A stretch of DNA of 56,628 nt from Clostridia bacterium (GCA_900766735.1 CAAFWO010000028.1:1-56628), one strand, 5' to 3'; counted from the stretch's first letter, positions 46,052 to 56,205 are shown. Notes: generated by a model from the sequence alone, not told the origin. Translations and numbers: made by a program.

Positions 46052-47497
46052 ATGAAAGATAATAAAATGAAATTCAAAATAGAGGGCGCCGCCATAACAG
46101 CGCTTGCCATTGTTGCGGTCATCCTTTTAAACCTCATTTTTTCCGTGCTTGGAGAAAAGGTGAACTTAAAGCTCGACCTGACGGGCGGCGGAGTTTTCAC
46201 GCTGTCTGACGAGAGCAAGGCCGTTGCCGAGGGAGCGGACAAAGAGGTCGACATTTACTATGCGACTAACGCCCAGAACAGAAACACGCGCTATTCGGAG
46301 ATCTTGGAGACCTTCGGACGCGCGAACGACCTTATCAGCGTTAAAGAGGTGAACCTTGACACTGACCCCGGTTTTTCAAGAACCTATAAGATAAAAAGCT
46401 ATAATAGCGTCGTTGTCGAGTGCAAGGCGACAAGCAAGGTAAGGATCGTCGACAGCTCGCTCATCGAATATAACGGACAGAACGACAACGGCGTTATCAA
46501 CACAAAGGTGAACTACCTTGAAAGCTATGTTTCCGCGGCGATCCGCTATGTCACGAGCGAAAAGCCTTTGATGGTCTATATCGCGATGGGCCACGGAGAG
46601 ATCATCGAAAATTCAAGCTTTTTGGATTACCTTATGGATATGCTCTATTCCGAGGCTATGAGCGTTAAGCTTTTAGACTTCACGACGGACGCTGTGCCGG
46701 CCGATGCGGATATGATTCTTTTCGCGGGCCCGACGGCGGACTTCACGGATGCCGACATAAAAAAACTCGACGATTATCTTGAAGCCGGCGGAAGAGTGCA
46801 GTTTTATTCAAACCCCTCATATTCGCTGTCCAATTTGAACACATACTTCTCGAATAACTGGGGAGCTTATATCAATAACGACTGCGTTTCGGATTCGAAC
46901 TCCGCGTTCATTGCCGCAAGCGCAATGGGAAATTATCTGATCCCCTATCTAAAAGAGCACGCTATAACGAGCTACCTTATGTCGGTTTCGTCCAAGTTAA
47001 GAGTTCAGGAGGGCGAGGCCAACAGCATTAATATTGCCGAGAAGAACGATATTGAGGCGAACGTTATTGTCGCGACGAGCGATACCGGCGTGTCGATGGA
47101 CAGGGAGAACTGGGTAAAGAAGAACGCAAGAGAGCCCTATAACGTTTCTGAACCGTCAGAGAAGAACATTATGGTATATTTAAGGAAAAATTCTCTCAAT
47201 AACAGTGAGACGACCTCGCGCCTTTTGCTTTCCGGAACGTATTACCTTCTCTTTGACCGGTTCATCGATTCCTCGTCGTCATATGCCGACAAGGATCTCA
47301 TAGTAAAAACAATCAATTATATGTCCGGAATAGAGGACGCGCCGGTCTCCGTTTCCTCAAAGAGCATCGTTCACGAGAAAATGGAAGTACTTGAAAAGTC
47401 CAAGCTTGTTTACTGCGTTGTATTTTTAACTGGAGTCATTCCGGCGATACTTTTCGGATACGGAATCTATGTTTACTTAAGGAGGCGCCGCCTGTGA
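46052..47497 (+). CDS. GldG-family ABC-associated protein
   Basis: A 481-residue protein. An N-terminal membrane helix (about 12-33) is followed by a large extracytoplasmic domain with KVNLKLDLTGGGVFTLSDES and AMGHGEIIENSSFLDYLMDM (the PF09822-type fold), and a C-terminal membrane helix (about 452-475). ATG 46052 is chosen because GGAGG lies 8 nt upstream; the GTG at 46043 lies inside that site. It overlaps the next gene by 4 bp. Confidence 0.92.
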   Translation: MKDNKMKFKIEGAAITALAIVAVILLNLIFSVLGEKVNLKLDLTGGGVFTLSDESKAVAEGADKEVDIYYATNAQNRNTRYSEILETFGRANDLISVKEVNLDTDPGFSRTYKIKSYNSVVVECKATSKVRIVDSSLIEYNGQNDNGVINTKVNYLESYVSAAIRYVTSEKPLMVYIAMGHGEIIENSSFLDYLMDMLYSEAMSVKLLDFTTDAVPADADMILFAGPTADFTDADIKKLDDYLEAGGRVQFYSNPSYSLSNLNTYFSNNWGAYINNDCVSDSNSAFIAASAMGNYLIPYLKEHAITSYLMSVSSKLRVQEGEANSINIAEKNDIEANVIVATSDTGVSMDRENWVKKNAREPYNVSEPSEKNIMVYLRKNSLNNSETTSRLLLSGTYYLLFDRFIDSSSSYADKDLIVKTINYMSGIEDAPVSVSSKSIVHEKMEVLEKSKLVYCVVFLTGVIPAILFGYGIYVYLRRRRL

Positions 47498-48801
47498 AGC
47501 GCTATTATAAGCTGATACTTTTATTTCTGGCGGTAATTCTTCTTTTCGCCGCACTGTGGGTGATAGCAAAACAGCCGGCCAAAAATGAGGAGGACGAAAA
47601 GACAGAGGAGCCCGAGATCGTTGTAAGAACTTTAAGCGAAGAACTTACCGCGATGACGCTTACAAACAGCGAGGGCACATTTTCATTCGCAAAGGATTCG
47701 GGCAAGTGGAAGAGTCTTTTCAGAAACGGTGAAAAAACATACGGCAACACCGTCGTTTCACTTGAAAGCATGGTAAAAACCACTCTTGCAACAGAGCTTA
47801 TTGAGGAAAACGCCGCATCGTTATATAAATACGGGCTTGACAACCCGGCGGCCGTTTTGACGGCGACGGGCGAGAGCGGAGCAAAGTATTTCATCAAAAT
47901 CGGCAACAGCATAGTCGGCCAGAAATATTATTTCACCGCGGACGATAAAAACGTTTACACCGTGAGCGCGACAGAGGGAGGACTCTTCTTCGTCGGCATG
48001 GGCGCGTTCGTTGACCTTTCGCTTGTCGAGACCGAGATCGAGAACATTTCGAAGGTCGTCATTTCAAACGGCGAGGTTATCGCGGTCGAGAAAAGAGCCT
48101 CCGTCGCGGCGGACACGAAAAAGGCGGACTCGCTTTTCAGCTACGGAGTGACAAGCCCTGTCACGGCGAACGCTTCTCCCACCGAGGTGCAGACGCTGTT
48201 TAACAAGGTCGCTTCCGTCGGAGCGAAGAGCTTTATCCCATATCCGGACGCAGAGACTGTTATGATCGACCCGGAGAGATATTTTGAGGTCGTGACCGAT
48301 AAGGGAAGCTTTAAGTATTATATAGGAAGCGAAGCGCCCGGCGGATATTATGTTCAGAAGCACGGCGAGTCGGGAGTTTATGTTGTCGACAAGTCACAGC
48401 TTGAATTTATGGACACGACGGTGTTCACCGTTGTCGACAAGCACATCAATATCCACTATGTTTCGGACGTTTCGTCGATCGACATTTCGTCGCCCGAGGG
48501 CGGCTATAACATCGTTTTGGGCGATAACCCGAGCGTGAACGGAAAAGCGATCGATTCCGACGCGGCGAAAAACTTTTACCAGGCGGTCATCTCGCTTTGC
48601 TATGACGGCGAGATGAAGGAGGGCGAAGAGTCCTCCGAGGCGGAGGTCACCGTCACGCTTCACACCGTCACGGGAGATGAAACGACGGAGTTTCATAACG
48701 CCGGCGTGATAAAATATGAAGTCATAAAGCCCGGAGTTTCGGGACTTACCATACAGAGAAAATATGTTGATAAGCTATTAAAACTTGCCAAGGAGCTTTA
48801 A
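47494..48801 (+). CDS. DUF4340 domain protein
   Basis: A 435-residue protein with an N-terminal anchor helix (about 5-22) and repeated DUF4340 extracytoplasmic lobes (for example YGLDNPAAVLTATGESGAKYF and FSYGVTSPVTANASP). The start is GTG overlapping the GldG stop behind AAGGAGG. DUF4340 proteins almost always follow GldG-type genes, so it is part of this export complex; the molecular role is unknown. Confidence 0.9.
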   Translation: MKRYYKLILLFLAVILLFAALWVIAKQPAKNEEDEKTEEPEIVVRTLSEELTAMTLTNSEGTFSFAKDSGKWKSLFRNGEKTYGNTVVSLESMVKTTLATELIEENAASLYKYGLDNPAAVLTATGESGAKYFIKIGNSIVGQKYYFTADDKNVYTVSATEGGLFFVGMGAFVDLSLVETEIENISKVVISNGEVIAVEKRASVAADTKKADSLFSYGVTSPVTANASPTEVQTLFNKVASVGAKSFIPYPDAETVMIDPERYFEVVTDKGSFKYYIGSEAPGGYYVQKHGESGVYVVDKSQLEFMDTTVFTVVDKHINIHYVSDVSSIDISSPEGGYNIVLGDNPSVNGKAIDSDAAKNFYQAVISLCYDGEMKEGEESSEAEVTVTLHTVTGDETTEFHNAGVIKYEVIKPGVSGLTIQRKYVDKLLKLAKEL

Positions 48802-48803
48802 AA

Positions 48804-50114
48804 ATGGACTATCCGGTGGTTATCAAAACCGAAAAGGGGAGCCCGGCCCAACGCGCCGGGATAAGTGAGGGAGATAAAATTATATCTATAAACGGCGAGC
48901 ACATTTCAGATGTGCTCGACTACCGTTTCTTTTCGGCTGACCCGGAGCTTTATATCACACTTTTAAAGCAGGACGGCGAAGAAAAAGAGGTTTATATCGC
49001 CAACGATTCGTGCGAGGACTTGGGAATCGAGCTCTGCTACGGAGACAACGGCAAAACGAGAAGATGCAAAAACAAATGCATCTTCTGCTTTATAGACCAG
49101 ATGCCTCCCGGGATGCGGCCGAGCCTTTATTTAAAGGACGACGACGTTCGATTATCGTTTCTGACGGGGAGCTATATAACGCTCACAAATCTGTCGGACG
49201 ACGATATTAAAAGGATAATCCGCCAGCACATCAGCCCGGTCAACGTTTCGGTGCACACCGTAAACCCGGCTCTGCGTGTGAAAATGCTTAAAAACAAGCA
49301 CGCGGGCGAGGTTTACAGGATAATGAAGCGCCTGGCGCACCACAAAATTATGATGAACTGCCAGGTCGTTTTGGTCAAGGGTGTGAACGATAAAAAGGAG
49401 TTAAAGCGCACAATAGGAAAGCTTTTAAAGCTCTATCCTTATGCAAACAGCCTTTCCGTCGTTCCGGTCGGGCTCACGAAGTACCGCGAAAAGCTGCCCG
49501 ATCTTTTGCCCTTTGAGAAGGACGACGCGGCCGAGGTCATCGACCTTATCGAGGGATTCCAGAAAAGAGCGAGAAAAAAACACGGAGTGTCCTTCGTCTA
49601 TGCGTCGGACGAGTTTTATCAGATCGCCGGCCGCGAGTTTCCGAAAGAGGAAAACTATGACGGCTATCCGCAGATCGAAAACGGAGTCGGAATGATACGC
49701 TCCTTCACCGAGGAAGCGAAAGAGGCGATCGCCGACACCGAAAAGGTGGAGGGCGAGCGCGAGGTCGGCATCATAACAGGCTTTGCGGCAAAGGCGCTGA
49801 TGGAGGAAACGGCAGAGGCCGTGATGAAGAAATTTCCGAACGTTTGCGTCAGGGTCTATGCCATAAAGAACAACTTTTTCGGCGGCGGAGTCACCGTTTC
49901 GGGGCTGGTCTGCGGGTGCGATATAATAGATCAGCTGAAAAATGAGCGTCTGCCGAAAGAAATTTTAATGCCGGAAGTGATGTTTCGCTCCGGCACGGAC
50001 ATAATGCTTGACGATGTGACGATAGAAGAGCTTTCCGAAAAGCTGAATGTTAATATTACAAAGGTTAAGACCGACGGATTTTCGACTGTCGGGAAAATAC
50101 TGGGGACAGAATAA
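48804..50114 (+). CDS. DUF512 protein: PDZ plus radical-SAM-like Fe-S protein
   Basis: A 436-residue protein. The N-terminal PDZ-like domain (about 1-70) has RAGISEGDKIISINGEHI. A CxxxCxxC cluster motif CKNKCIFCFIDQMP at about 90 is followed by a radical-SAM-like barrel and the C-terminal DUF512. The function is unknown, but it sits immediately before der in many clostridia, so a link to ribosome maturation or Fe-S chemistry is possible. AAGGAG before the ATG. Confidence 0.92.
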   Translation: MDYPVVIKTEKGSPAQRAGISEGDKIISINGEHISDVLDYRFFSADPELYITLLKQDGEEKEVYIANDSCEDLGIELCYGDNGKTRRCKNKCIFCFIDQMPPGMRPSLYLKDDDVRLSFLTGSYITLTNLSDDDIKRIIRQHISPVNVSVHTVNPALRVKMLKNKHAGEVYRIMKRLAHHKIMMNCQVVLVKGVNDKKELKRTIGKLLKLYPYANSLSVVPVGLTKYREKLPDLLPFEKDDAAEVIDLIEGFQKRARKKHGVSFVYASDEFYQIAGREFPKEENYDGYPQIENGVGMIRSFTEEAKEAIADTEKVEGEREVGIITGFAAKALMEETAEAVMKKFPNVCVRVYAIKNNFFGGGVTVSGLVCGCDIIDQLKNERLPKEILMPEVMFRSGTDIMLDDVTIEELSEKLNVNITKVKTDGFSTVGKILGTE

Positions 50115-50128
50115 AGGAGGCGTTTAGT

Positions 50129-51460
50129 ATGCCAAAACCGAAGGTTGCCGTTGTCGGACGGCCCAACGTCGGCAAATCGACACTGTTTAACAGACTCACC
50201 GGGGGCCGCACGGCAATAGTGGAGGACACACCCGGAATCACAAGAGACAGAATTTATAAAGACGCGGAGTGGTGCGGAAAACACTTCACTCTGATAGATA
50301 CCGGCGGTATCGAGCCCAAGAGCGACGATATTATCTTAGAGCAGATGAAGCGCCAGGCTGACCTGGCAATAGAGCAGGCGGACGTTATCATTTTTATGGT
50401 GGACGTTAAGACCGCCATGACCGCCGCGGATATGGACGTTGCGGCAATGTTACAAAAATCCGGCAAGCCTGTCGTTTTGGCGTGCAATAAAACGGACACG
50501 CCGGGCGATCCGCCGATGGAATTTTACGAATTTTACAATCTGGGCATAGGCGATCCGATCGCGATAAGCTCGACCCACGGAATGGGGCTCGGCGAGCTTT
50601 TGGACGAGGTGTGCTCATATTTCGATTCGGCAGATTATGACGACGAGGAGGACGACGCGATAAAGATCGCCGTTGCCGGAAAGCCGAACGCCGGAAAATC
50701 AAGCCTTGTCAACCGCATTTTGGGCGAGGAGAGGGTCATCGTCAGCAACATTCCCGGCACGACGAGGGACGCGATCGACTCCGAATTTACCAAGGACGGG
50801 CAAAAATATATCATTATCGACACCGCCGGAATGAGAAAACGCGGCAAGATCGACGATAATGTGGAACGCTACAGCGTTGTCCGCTCACTCGCGGCGATCG
50901 AAAAGTCGGACGTCTGCATCATCATGGTGGACGCGGACGAGGGCATCAGCGAGCAGGACTCAAAGATCGCGGGCTATGCGCACGATAACGGAAGGGCAAG
51001 CATCATCGCGGTCAATAAATGGGATCTTATTGAAAAAGACGATAAGACCATGGAAAACTTTAAAAAGAAAGTTAACGATATGCTTCCGTTCATGCACTAT
51101 GCGCCGCAGGTCTATATCAGCGCGAAGACAGGGCAGAGAACGGACAAGCTCATCGAGACCGTTAAATACGTCTATGAAAAGCACAACACCCACATTGCAA
51201 CGGGCGCGCTTAACGACATTATCAACGAGGCGATAAATAAAAATCAGGCTCCTTCGGACAAGGGCAAGCGGTTAAAGATTTACTATGCGACCCAGGCCTC
51301 CGCGGCACCGCCGACGTTCGTTTTGTTCGTGAACGATAAAGAGCTTATGCATTTTTCGTATTTAAGATACATCGAAAACCAGATACGCGCGGCTTTTGAC
51401 TTGACAGGAACGCCGGTCAAGTTTATTATAAGAGAGAGGAACGAAGAAAAAAGGGACTGA
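50129..51460 (+). CDS. der: Ribosome-biogenesis GTPase Der (EngA)
   Basis: A 443-residue protein with two tandem G domains (GRPNVGKST near 10, GKPNAGKSS near 187) and a C-terminal KH-like domain. Domain 1 has DTPGITRD and NKTD; domain 2 has DTAGMRKRGKI and NKWD. It acts in 50S subunit maturation. AAAGGAGG precedes the ATG; plsY follows after 4 bp. Confidence 0.98.
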   Translation: MPKPKVAVVGRPNVGKSTLFNRLTGGRTAIVEDTPGITRDRIYKDAEWCGKHFTLIDTGGIEPKSDDIILEQMKRQADLAIEQADVIIFMVDVKTAMTAADMDVAAMLQKSGKPVVLACNKTDTPGDPPMEFYEFYNLGIGDPIAISSTHGMGLGELLDEVCSYFDSADYDDEEDDAIKIAVAGKPNAGKSSLVNRILGEERVIVSNIPGTTRDAIDSEFTKDGQKYIIIDTAGMRKRGKIDDNVERYSVVRSLAAIEKSDVCIIMVDADEGISEQDSKIAGYAHDNGRASIIAVNKWDLIEKDDKTMENFKKKVNDMLPFMHYAPQVYISAKTGQRTDKLIETVKYVYEKHNTHIATGALNDIINEAINKNQAPSDKGKRLKIYYATQASAAPPTFVLFVNDKELMHFSYLRYIENQIRAAFDLTGTPVKFIIRERNEEKRD

Positions 51461-51464
51461 TCTT

Positions 51465-52082
51465 ATGAAAACACTTTTAATCATACTCTCGCTTTTGATA
51501 GGTTATCTTCTGGGAAGCATCAACCCGGCGATAATTTATTCAAGGCTCAAGGGCAGGGATATAAGAACGCTCGGAAGCAAGAACGCGGGAGCGACCAACA
51601 CATTGAGAAATTTCGGAAAGGGCGCGGCATTAATCGTCACTTTATCGGATATATTAAAGTGTGTGGCCGCAATTCTTGCCGCCTCGCTTTTGGCAAGGCT
51701 TTTTGCCGAAGATGAGCTTGTTTCAAAGATTTTTGCGGCGACAGGGTGCATCCTGGGCCACAATTTTCCGGTCTATTTCGGATTTAAGGGCGGAAAGGGC
51801 GTGCTCGTTTCCGTCACCGCCTTGTTTATGATAGACTGGAGGATAGGCGCGGCCGCGCTCGGAATTTTTATAGTCGTGTTTATGATCTGGCGCTACGTTT
51901 CACTCGGCTCGATAACCGGGGCGATCGCGGCGATGGCTGCCTCGCTCATAACGAAGGACGTTTATGTCACGGCATTTACGGCATTTGCGGCCCTGCTCAC
52001 GATTATAAGGCACAGGTCGAACATCTTAAGGCTTATCGAGGGAACGGAATCAAAAACAACATTTCATTCTCATAAGGAGTAG
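51465..52082 (+). CDS. plsY: Acyl-phosphate:glycerol-3-phosphate acyltransferase
   Basis: A 205-residue inner-membrane enzyme with about five helices. It shows the three PlsY motifs: GSINPAIIYSR, the SKNAGATNTLRNFGK region and GHNFPVYFGFKGGKGV. It makes 1-acyl-glycerol-3-phosphate. gpsA, which makes its substrate, follows after 5 bp, so the two form a phospholipid start pair. Confidence 0.97.
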   Translation: MKTLLIILSLLIGYLLGSINPAIIYSRLKGRDIRTLGSKNAGATNTLRNFGKGAALIVTLSDILKCVAAILAASLLARLFAEDELVSKIFAATGCILGHNFPVYFGFKGGKGVLVSVTALFMIDWRIGAAALGIFIVVFMIWRYVSLGSITGAIAAMAASLITKDVYVTAFTAFAALLTIIRHRSNILRLIEGTESKTTFHSHKE

Positions 52083-52087
52083 TAAAT

Positions 52088-53077
52088 ATGAAAATTTCTG
52101 TTATCGGCTCCGGCGGATGGGGCACGGCACTGGCGATACTTTTAAATAGCAAGAAGCATGATGTCACGCTCTGGTCGTGGCAGGAGTCTGAGTGCGAAAC
52201 GCTTAAAAAAGACAGGGAGAACAAGGCATTTCTGCCCGGCGTCGCGATTCCCGACGGGATTCGTTTCACGTCGGACTTAAAGGGAGCGGTCTCGGGCGCA
52301 GAGGCGGTGGTCACCGTTCTTCCCAGCCACAGAATGAGAGTCTATGCAAAGGAAATGGCGCCCTACACAAAGGGAAAGCTTATCATAAACTGCACGAAAG
52401 GCCTTGAGCCGGAAACGCTTAAGACAATGACCGAGTGCATCGAGGAGGAAATTCCCGGCGCTGCGGTTGCCGCTCTTTCCGGCCCGTCACACGCGGAGGA
52501 GGTCGCACGCTTTATCCCGACAGCGGTTGTCGCTGCGTCAAAGGAGATGGCGGTTGCCGAAATGGTGCAGGACATTTTTATGTGCGAAACCTTCAGAGTG
52601 TACACAAGTACGGATGTTTTGGGCGTTGAGATCGGCGGCGCACTTAAAAACGTTATAGCGCTCTGTGCCGGAATGGTGGACGGTATCGGCTACGGAGACA
52701 ACACGAAGGCGGCGCTGATGACGCGCGGCCTTGTTGAGATAATAAGGCTCGGAAAGGCGCTCGGCGCAAAGCCGGAGACATTTATGGGACTCACCGGAAA
52801 CGGCGATCTGATCGTGACATGTACGAGTATGCATTCGAGAAACAGGCGCGCCGGGATACTTCTAGGCAAGGGAAAAACGCTTAAAGAGGCATTGGAAGAG
52901 ATACATATGGTGACAGAGGGCGTCACGAGCTGCTCTGCGGCATATGAGCTTTCAAAAAAGTGCGGCGTCGAAATGCCGATCGTAAACGAGGCATATGCCG
53001 TGCTTTATAAGGATAAGAGCGCAAAACAGGCGGTTTTGGATTTGATGAACAGAGGCAGAAAAGAAGAGTGCTTTTAA
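52088..53077 (+). CDS. gpsA: NAD(P)H-dependent glycerol-3-phosphate dehydrogenase
   Basis: A 329-residue enzyme. Its N-terminal Rossmann motif is VIGSGGWGTALAI, followed by NCTKGLEPETLKTM, LSGPSHAEEVARF and the catalytic Lys region GGALKNVIALCAGMVDGIGY. AAGGAG precedes the ATG. It reduces DHAP to glycerol-3-phosphate for PlsY. Confidence 0.98.
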   Translation: MKISVIGSGGWGTALAILLNSKKHDVTLWSWQESECETLKKDRENKAFLPGVAIPDGIRFTSDLKGAVSGAEAVVTVLPSHRMRVYAKEMAPYTKGKLIINCTKGLEPETLKTMTECIEEEIPGAAVAALSGPSHAEEVARFIPTAVVAASKEMAVAEMVQDIFMCETFRVYTSTDVLGVEIGGALKNVIALCAGMVDGIGYGDNTKAALMTRGLVEIIRLGKALGAKPETFMGLTGNGDLIVTCTSMHSRNRRAGILLGKGKTLKEALEEIHMVTEGVTSCSAAYELSKKCGVEMPIVNEAYAVLYKDKSAKQAVLDLMNRGRKEECF

Positions 53078-53092
53078 GGAGTGATTTTACAG

Positions 53093-53929
53093 ATGAAAAA
53101 AACTCAGCTTGTAGTATTGGCGGCAGGAATGGGAAGCAGATTCGGCGGACTTAAGCAGATGGAGCCTTTCGGCGAAAACGGCGAGGCGATACTGGATTTT
53201 TCGGTGCACGACGCCTTGGAGGTCGGATTTTCGGAGGTAGTCTTCATTATCAAAAAGGAGATCGAGAAGGACTTTAAGGAGCTCATCGGAAAAAGAATCG
53301 AGAAAAAAATAAGCGTCAGATACGCTTATCAGGAGTTATCAAAGCTTCCTGATGGCTACTCTGTGCCGGAGGGCAGAATAAAGCCCTGGGGAACGGCGCA
53401 TGCGCTTTTGTGTGCGGAAGATGAGATCGATTCGCCTTTCGTTATAATAAATTCGGACGATTACTACGGCAAGGAAGCGTTTAAGATATTAAAAAAGCAC
53501 ATTGACGAAAGCGATGAGTTTGCCATGGCAGCATACAGGGTGGAAAATACGCTTTCAGAGACCGGGATGGTAACGCGCGGCGTTTGCCGTGTGGACGGCG
53601 GTTTTCTTTCCGATATTAATGAAGATCACAACGTCGGCAAAGGGTCGTACCCCGACGGGACGCCCGTTTCCATGAATATGTGGGCGCTTGATCAGAGCAT
53701 TTTCCCAGTGCTTAAAGAGTATTTTAACGATTTTCTTTTTGAGAGCGGAAACGACCTAAAGTCGGAATTTTTGCTCCCACTCGCGATCGGCCGCGGGATC
53801 GGGGAAAACAGATGGCGTGTCAAGGTCTATCAGACGCCGGACAAGTGGTACGGCGTGACATATAAGGACGATGCACCGGCAGTTAAAAACGCACTTCGCA
53901 GTCTTCAGAAAATGGGACTGTATGAATAA
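53093..53929 (+). CDS. NDP-sugar-type nucleotidyltransferase
   Basis: A 278-residue protein with the pyrophosphorylase motif VVLAAGMGSRFGGLKQMEPF at the start and an NSDDY metal motif at about 119. It lacks a C-terminal hexapeptide repeat. It activates a sugar phosphate with an NTP, but neither partner is readable. ATG 53093 follows AAGGAGTGA at a good distance. It is co-directional with gpsA, and the interrupted isomerase follows after 13 bp. Confidence 0.85.
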   Translation: MKKTQLVVLAAGMGSRFGGLKQMEPFGENGEAILDFSVHDALEVGFSEVVFIIKKEIEKDFKELIGKRIEKKISVRYAYQELSKLPDGYSVPEGRIKPWGTAHALLCAEDEIDSPFVIINSDDYYGKEAFKILKKHIDESDEFAMAAYRVENTLSETGMVTRGVCRVDGGFLSDINEDHNVGKGSYPDGTPVSMNMWALDQSIFPVLKEYFNDFLFESGNDLKSEFLLPLAIGRGIGENRWRVKVYQTPDKWYGVTYKDDAPAVKNALRSLQKMGLYE

Positions 53930-53975
53930 AGGGAGAAATAATATGTTTTCAAAATTCGGTTTTCAGGCTTAAAGT

Positions 53976-54734
53976 ATGAGGGACTACTACTCAAACGAGG
54001 GTGTGACCAGAGAGTCGCTTACCGAGGCGTTTGGTAAAATGAAGTCGTTCGGCTATGACGAGGTTCAGACGGCCGGCTACGGCGTTCTTTCGGATGCAGA
54101 TTATGCCGCGGCGGCAAAGGACGCAGGCTTAAAAATAGTCGGCACTCACGCGGGATTTGACAAGATAGTAAAGGACCCGGACGAGACGATGAGAGTGCAT
54201 AAAGAGATACTTGGCACAAGCCTCATCGGAACGGGAATGATGCCTCTTTGGGCGAGACAGTCGAAGGACGAGCTTTTAAGGTTCATCGACAAGGCGAACG
54301 AATTTGCCGCATACATCGCAAAATACGGCTTCAAATTCACATATCACAACCACAGCCTTGAGTTTGTTAAGTTTGCCGGCGAAAAGAGAATAATGGACTA
54401 TCTTGTTGACGGGTTTGACAAAAATAATGTGTCATTCGGCCTTGATACATATTGGGTTCAGTTCGCAGGCGGAAGCCCGACGGAGTGGATCAAAAAGCTT
54501 TCCGGAAGGATCGATATTCTCCACCTTAAGGATATGGCAACTAAGAAAGAGGGCGACTTCTCGGGATATATCACCGAGATCGGACAGGGAAATATGGACT
54601 TTGATTCCATCGTAAAGGCTGCAGAAGAGAGCGGCGTTAAATATTACTGCGTTGAGCAGGACACCTGCCCCGGAGACCCGCTTGACAGCCTTAAGTTAAG
54701 CGCAGATTACATAAAGGCGCATTTCGTGAAATAA
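53976..54734 (+). pseudogene. Sugar phosphate isomerase/epimerase-like protein with a stop at codon 10
   Basis: The 252-residue frame from 53976 is a xylose-isomerase-like TIM-barrel protein (KFTYHNHSLEF, FGLDTYWVQFAGG, ILHLKDM and VEQDTCPGD carry the metal His/Asp/Glu). The natural start seems to be the ATG at 53943 behind GGGAG, reading MFSKFGFQA, then TAA (53970-53972), then S-M-R-D-Y-Y. Homologues read FGFQAY at this point, so one base change (TAT or TAC to TAA) made the stop. Nothing else is damaged. Re-initiation at the ATG 3 nt later could still make a protein lacking the first strand of the barrel. Confidence 0.82.
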
Positions 54735-54770
54735 AAAAGTTCCCCACTGTTTACAGTGGGGAACTTTTTT
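54733..54770. terminator. Bidirectional terminator between the isomerase and MATE genes
   Basis: AAAAAAGTTCCCCACTG (54733-54749) and its complement (54754-54770), 4-nt loop, T-runs both ways. Confidence 0.95.
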
Positions 54771-56205
54771 ACAGCATGGAGGTAAGCCAGCGCTCTTTAT
54801 GAAGGCGAATAGCATAGACAATGCTTCGCGCGGCGTAGTCGACAAAGAAGCCGACCATCATTCCGGTGATACCGTCCGTCAGCACCGCCTGAGCCAGAGG
54901 ATAGAGCGCCGTGCCCGAAAAGACGGGGCCGAGAGCGGCGAAGAGCCTTCCGTCCACTATCGCCTTAACCAAAAAGTATGAGAGCGGAACCATTATTGCC
55001 CAGGGGCCGAGCACTGTCGAGATGATGATCGCGGCAGTCTCGCCGCCGGTCTTTAATGCGCCCTGACAGCCCTGGAAATACGTCGTTATCGGAACGGAGA
55101 AGCAGAGGATCCTTAATATAACGACGGCGCGGTTTAAGGTCTCGGCCTCGCTCGAATTGATAAAGAGCAGGCAAAGCGGCCTTGCAAACACAAACATTAT
55201 GACGGCCCAGACGAAGCAGAAAATTTCCGCAGTATGCAAAAGACCGTATGCATAGAGCCTTGCGCCGTCTTCATTCTTTTTGCCGAGGTTGTTGCCGACG
55301 AGCGTCGCCTGTGCGGACTCAAACCCGTAGGTGATACAGTATGTCAGCTTTAAAATGTTATTTGCGACCTGATAGCCGGCAAGCGCGGCCGTGCCTATGA
55401 GCGAGGTGACCGCCTGCATCCCGAGGAACGCAAGATTCGTTAAAAACGACTGAGTCGCCGACGACGTGGCGGCGTTTGCGATTCTTTTCATCATTGGGAA
55501 ATTCGGCTTGTGGAAAGTTTCGATATGTATCGGCGAGCGCTTCATCTTAAGAAAGGCCAGGCGGAAAAGACAGCCGACGACGGTCGATATAACGTATGAT
55601 ACCGCGGCGCCCCTGATTCCCATATCCATAAAGCCTATGAAAACGACGCAAAGTATCGCGTTTAAGACGTTCACGCCGGCGGTGATGATAAACGGCGTTT
55701 TAGCGTCGTGTGCGCCGCGAAGGCACGAGGAGACCGACGCATCGACCGAGGCAATGAGAGAGATCGGGAGCACGGTTCTTAAATAGTCCGTCGCTAAGAT
55801 GATGACGTTTTCTGCCTTTTTTGAAAATAGAAGCTTTAAGACGCTCTCCGAGAAAATGAGGCAGAGCGTTCCGAATAAGAGCCCCATTGCCGCGTTTAGG
55901 TATATTGAGTTAAGCGTTATTTCATTGACGCGGCTTTTTGAGTTTTCTCTTCCGGCCTCACGCGCGATGAGTATCGACGCGCCGAAGCCGAAACCTAAAT
56001 ACACCACCTGCAATATTTCGGTTATCGTCGTCGCCGCGCTTGCCGCGCTCATCGCTTCACTTCCCGTGACGCGCCCTAAAATGACACTGCTGATGAGGCC
56101 GACCAATGTTAAAAGAAGCTTTTCCGAAAACGCAGGTATAGCGAGGCTTTTGACCTCCGAATAATATGTTTTTTTGGAAATGCCGGATTTTTCATACAGG
56201 TTCAT
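54769..56205 (-). CDS. MATE-family multidrug/metabolite exporter
   Basis: A 478-residue membrane protein with about 12 helices in two repeats. Family features include LAIPAFSEKLLLTLVGLISS at the start, DASVSSCLRGAHDAKTPFII in repeat 1, and ANNILKLTYCITYGFESAQA in repeat 2. The ATG at 56205 lies behind GGGTGG; the longer in-frame extension to 56295 is rejected because it is AT-rich and has no ribosome site. The substrate is unknown. Confidence 0.93.
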   Translation of the reverse strand: MNLYEKSGISKKTYYSEVKSLAIPAFSEKLLLTLVGLISSVILGRVTGSEAMSAASAATTITEILQVVYLGFGFGASILIAREAGRENSKSRVNEITLNSIYLNAAMGLLFGTLCLIFSESVLKLLFSKKAENVIILATDYLRTVLPISLIASVDASVSSCLRGAHDAKTPFIITAGVNVLNAILCVVFIGFMDMGIRGAAVSYVISTVVGCLFRLAFLKMKRSPIHIETFHKPNFPMMKRIANAATSSATQSFLTNLAFLGMQAVTSLIGTAALAGYQVANNILKLTYCITYGFESAQATLVGNNLGKKNEDGARLYAYGLLHTAEIFCFVWAVIMFVFARPLCLLFINSSEAETLNRAVVILRILCFSVPITTYFQGCQGALKTGGETAAIIISTVLGPWAIMVPLSYFLVKAIVDGRLFAALGPVFSGTALYPLAQAVLTDGITGMMVGFFVDYAARSIVYAIRLHKERWLTSML

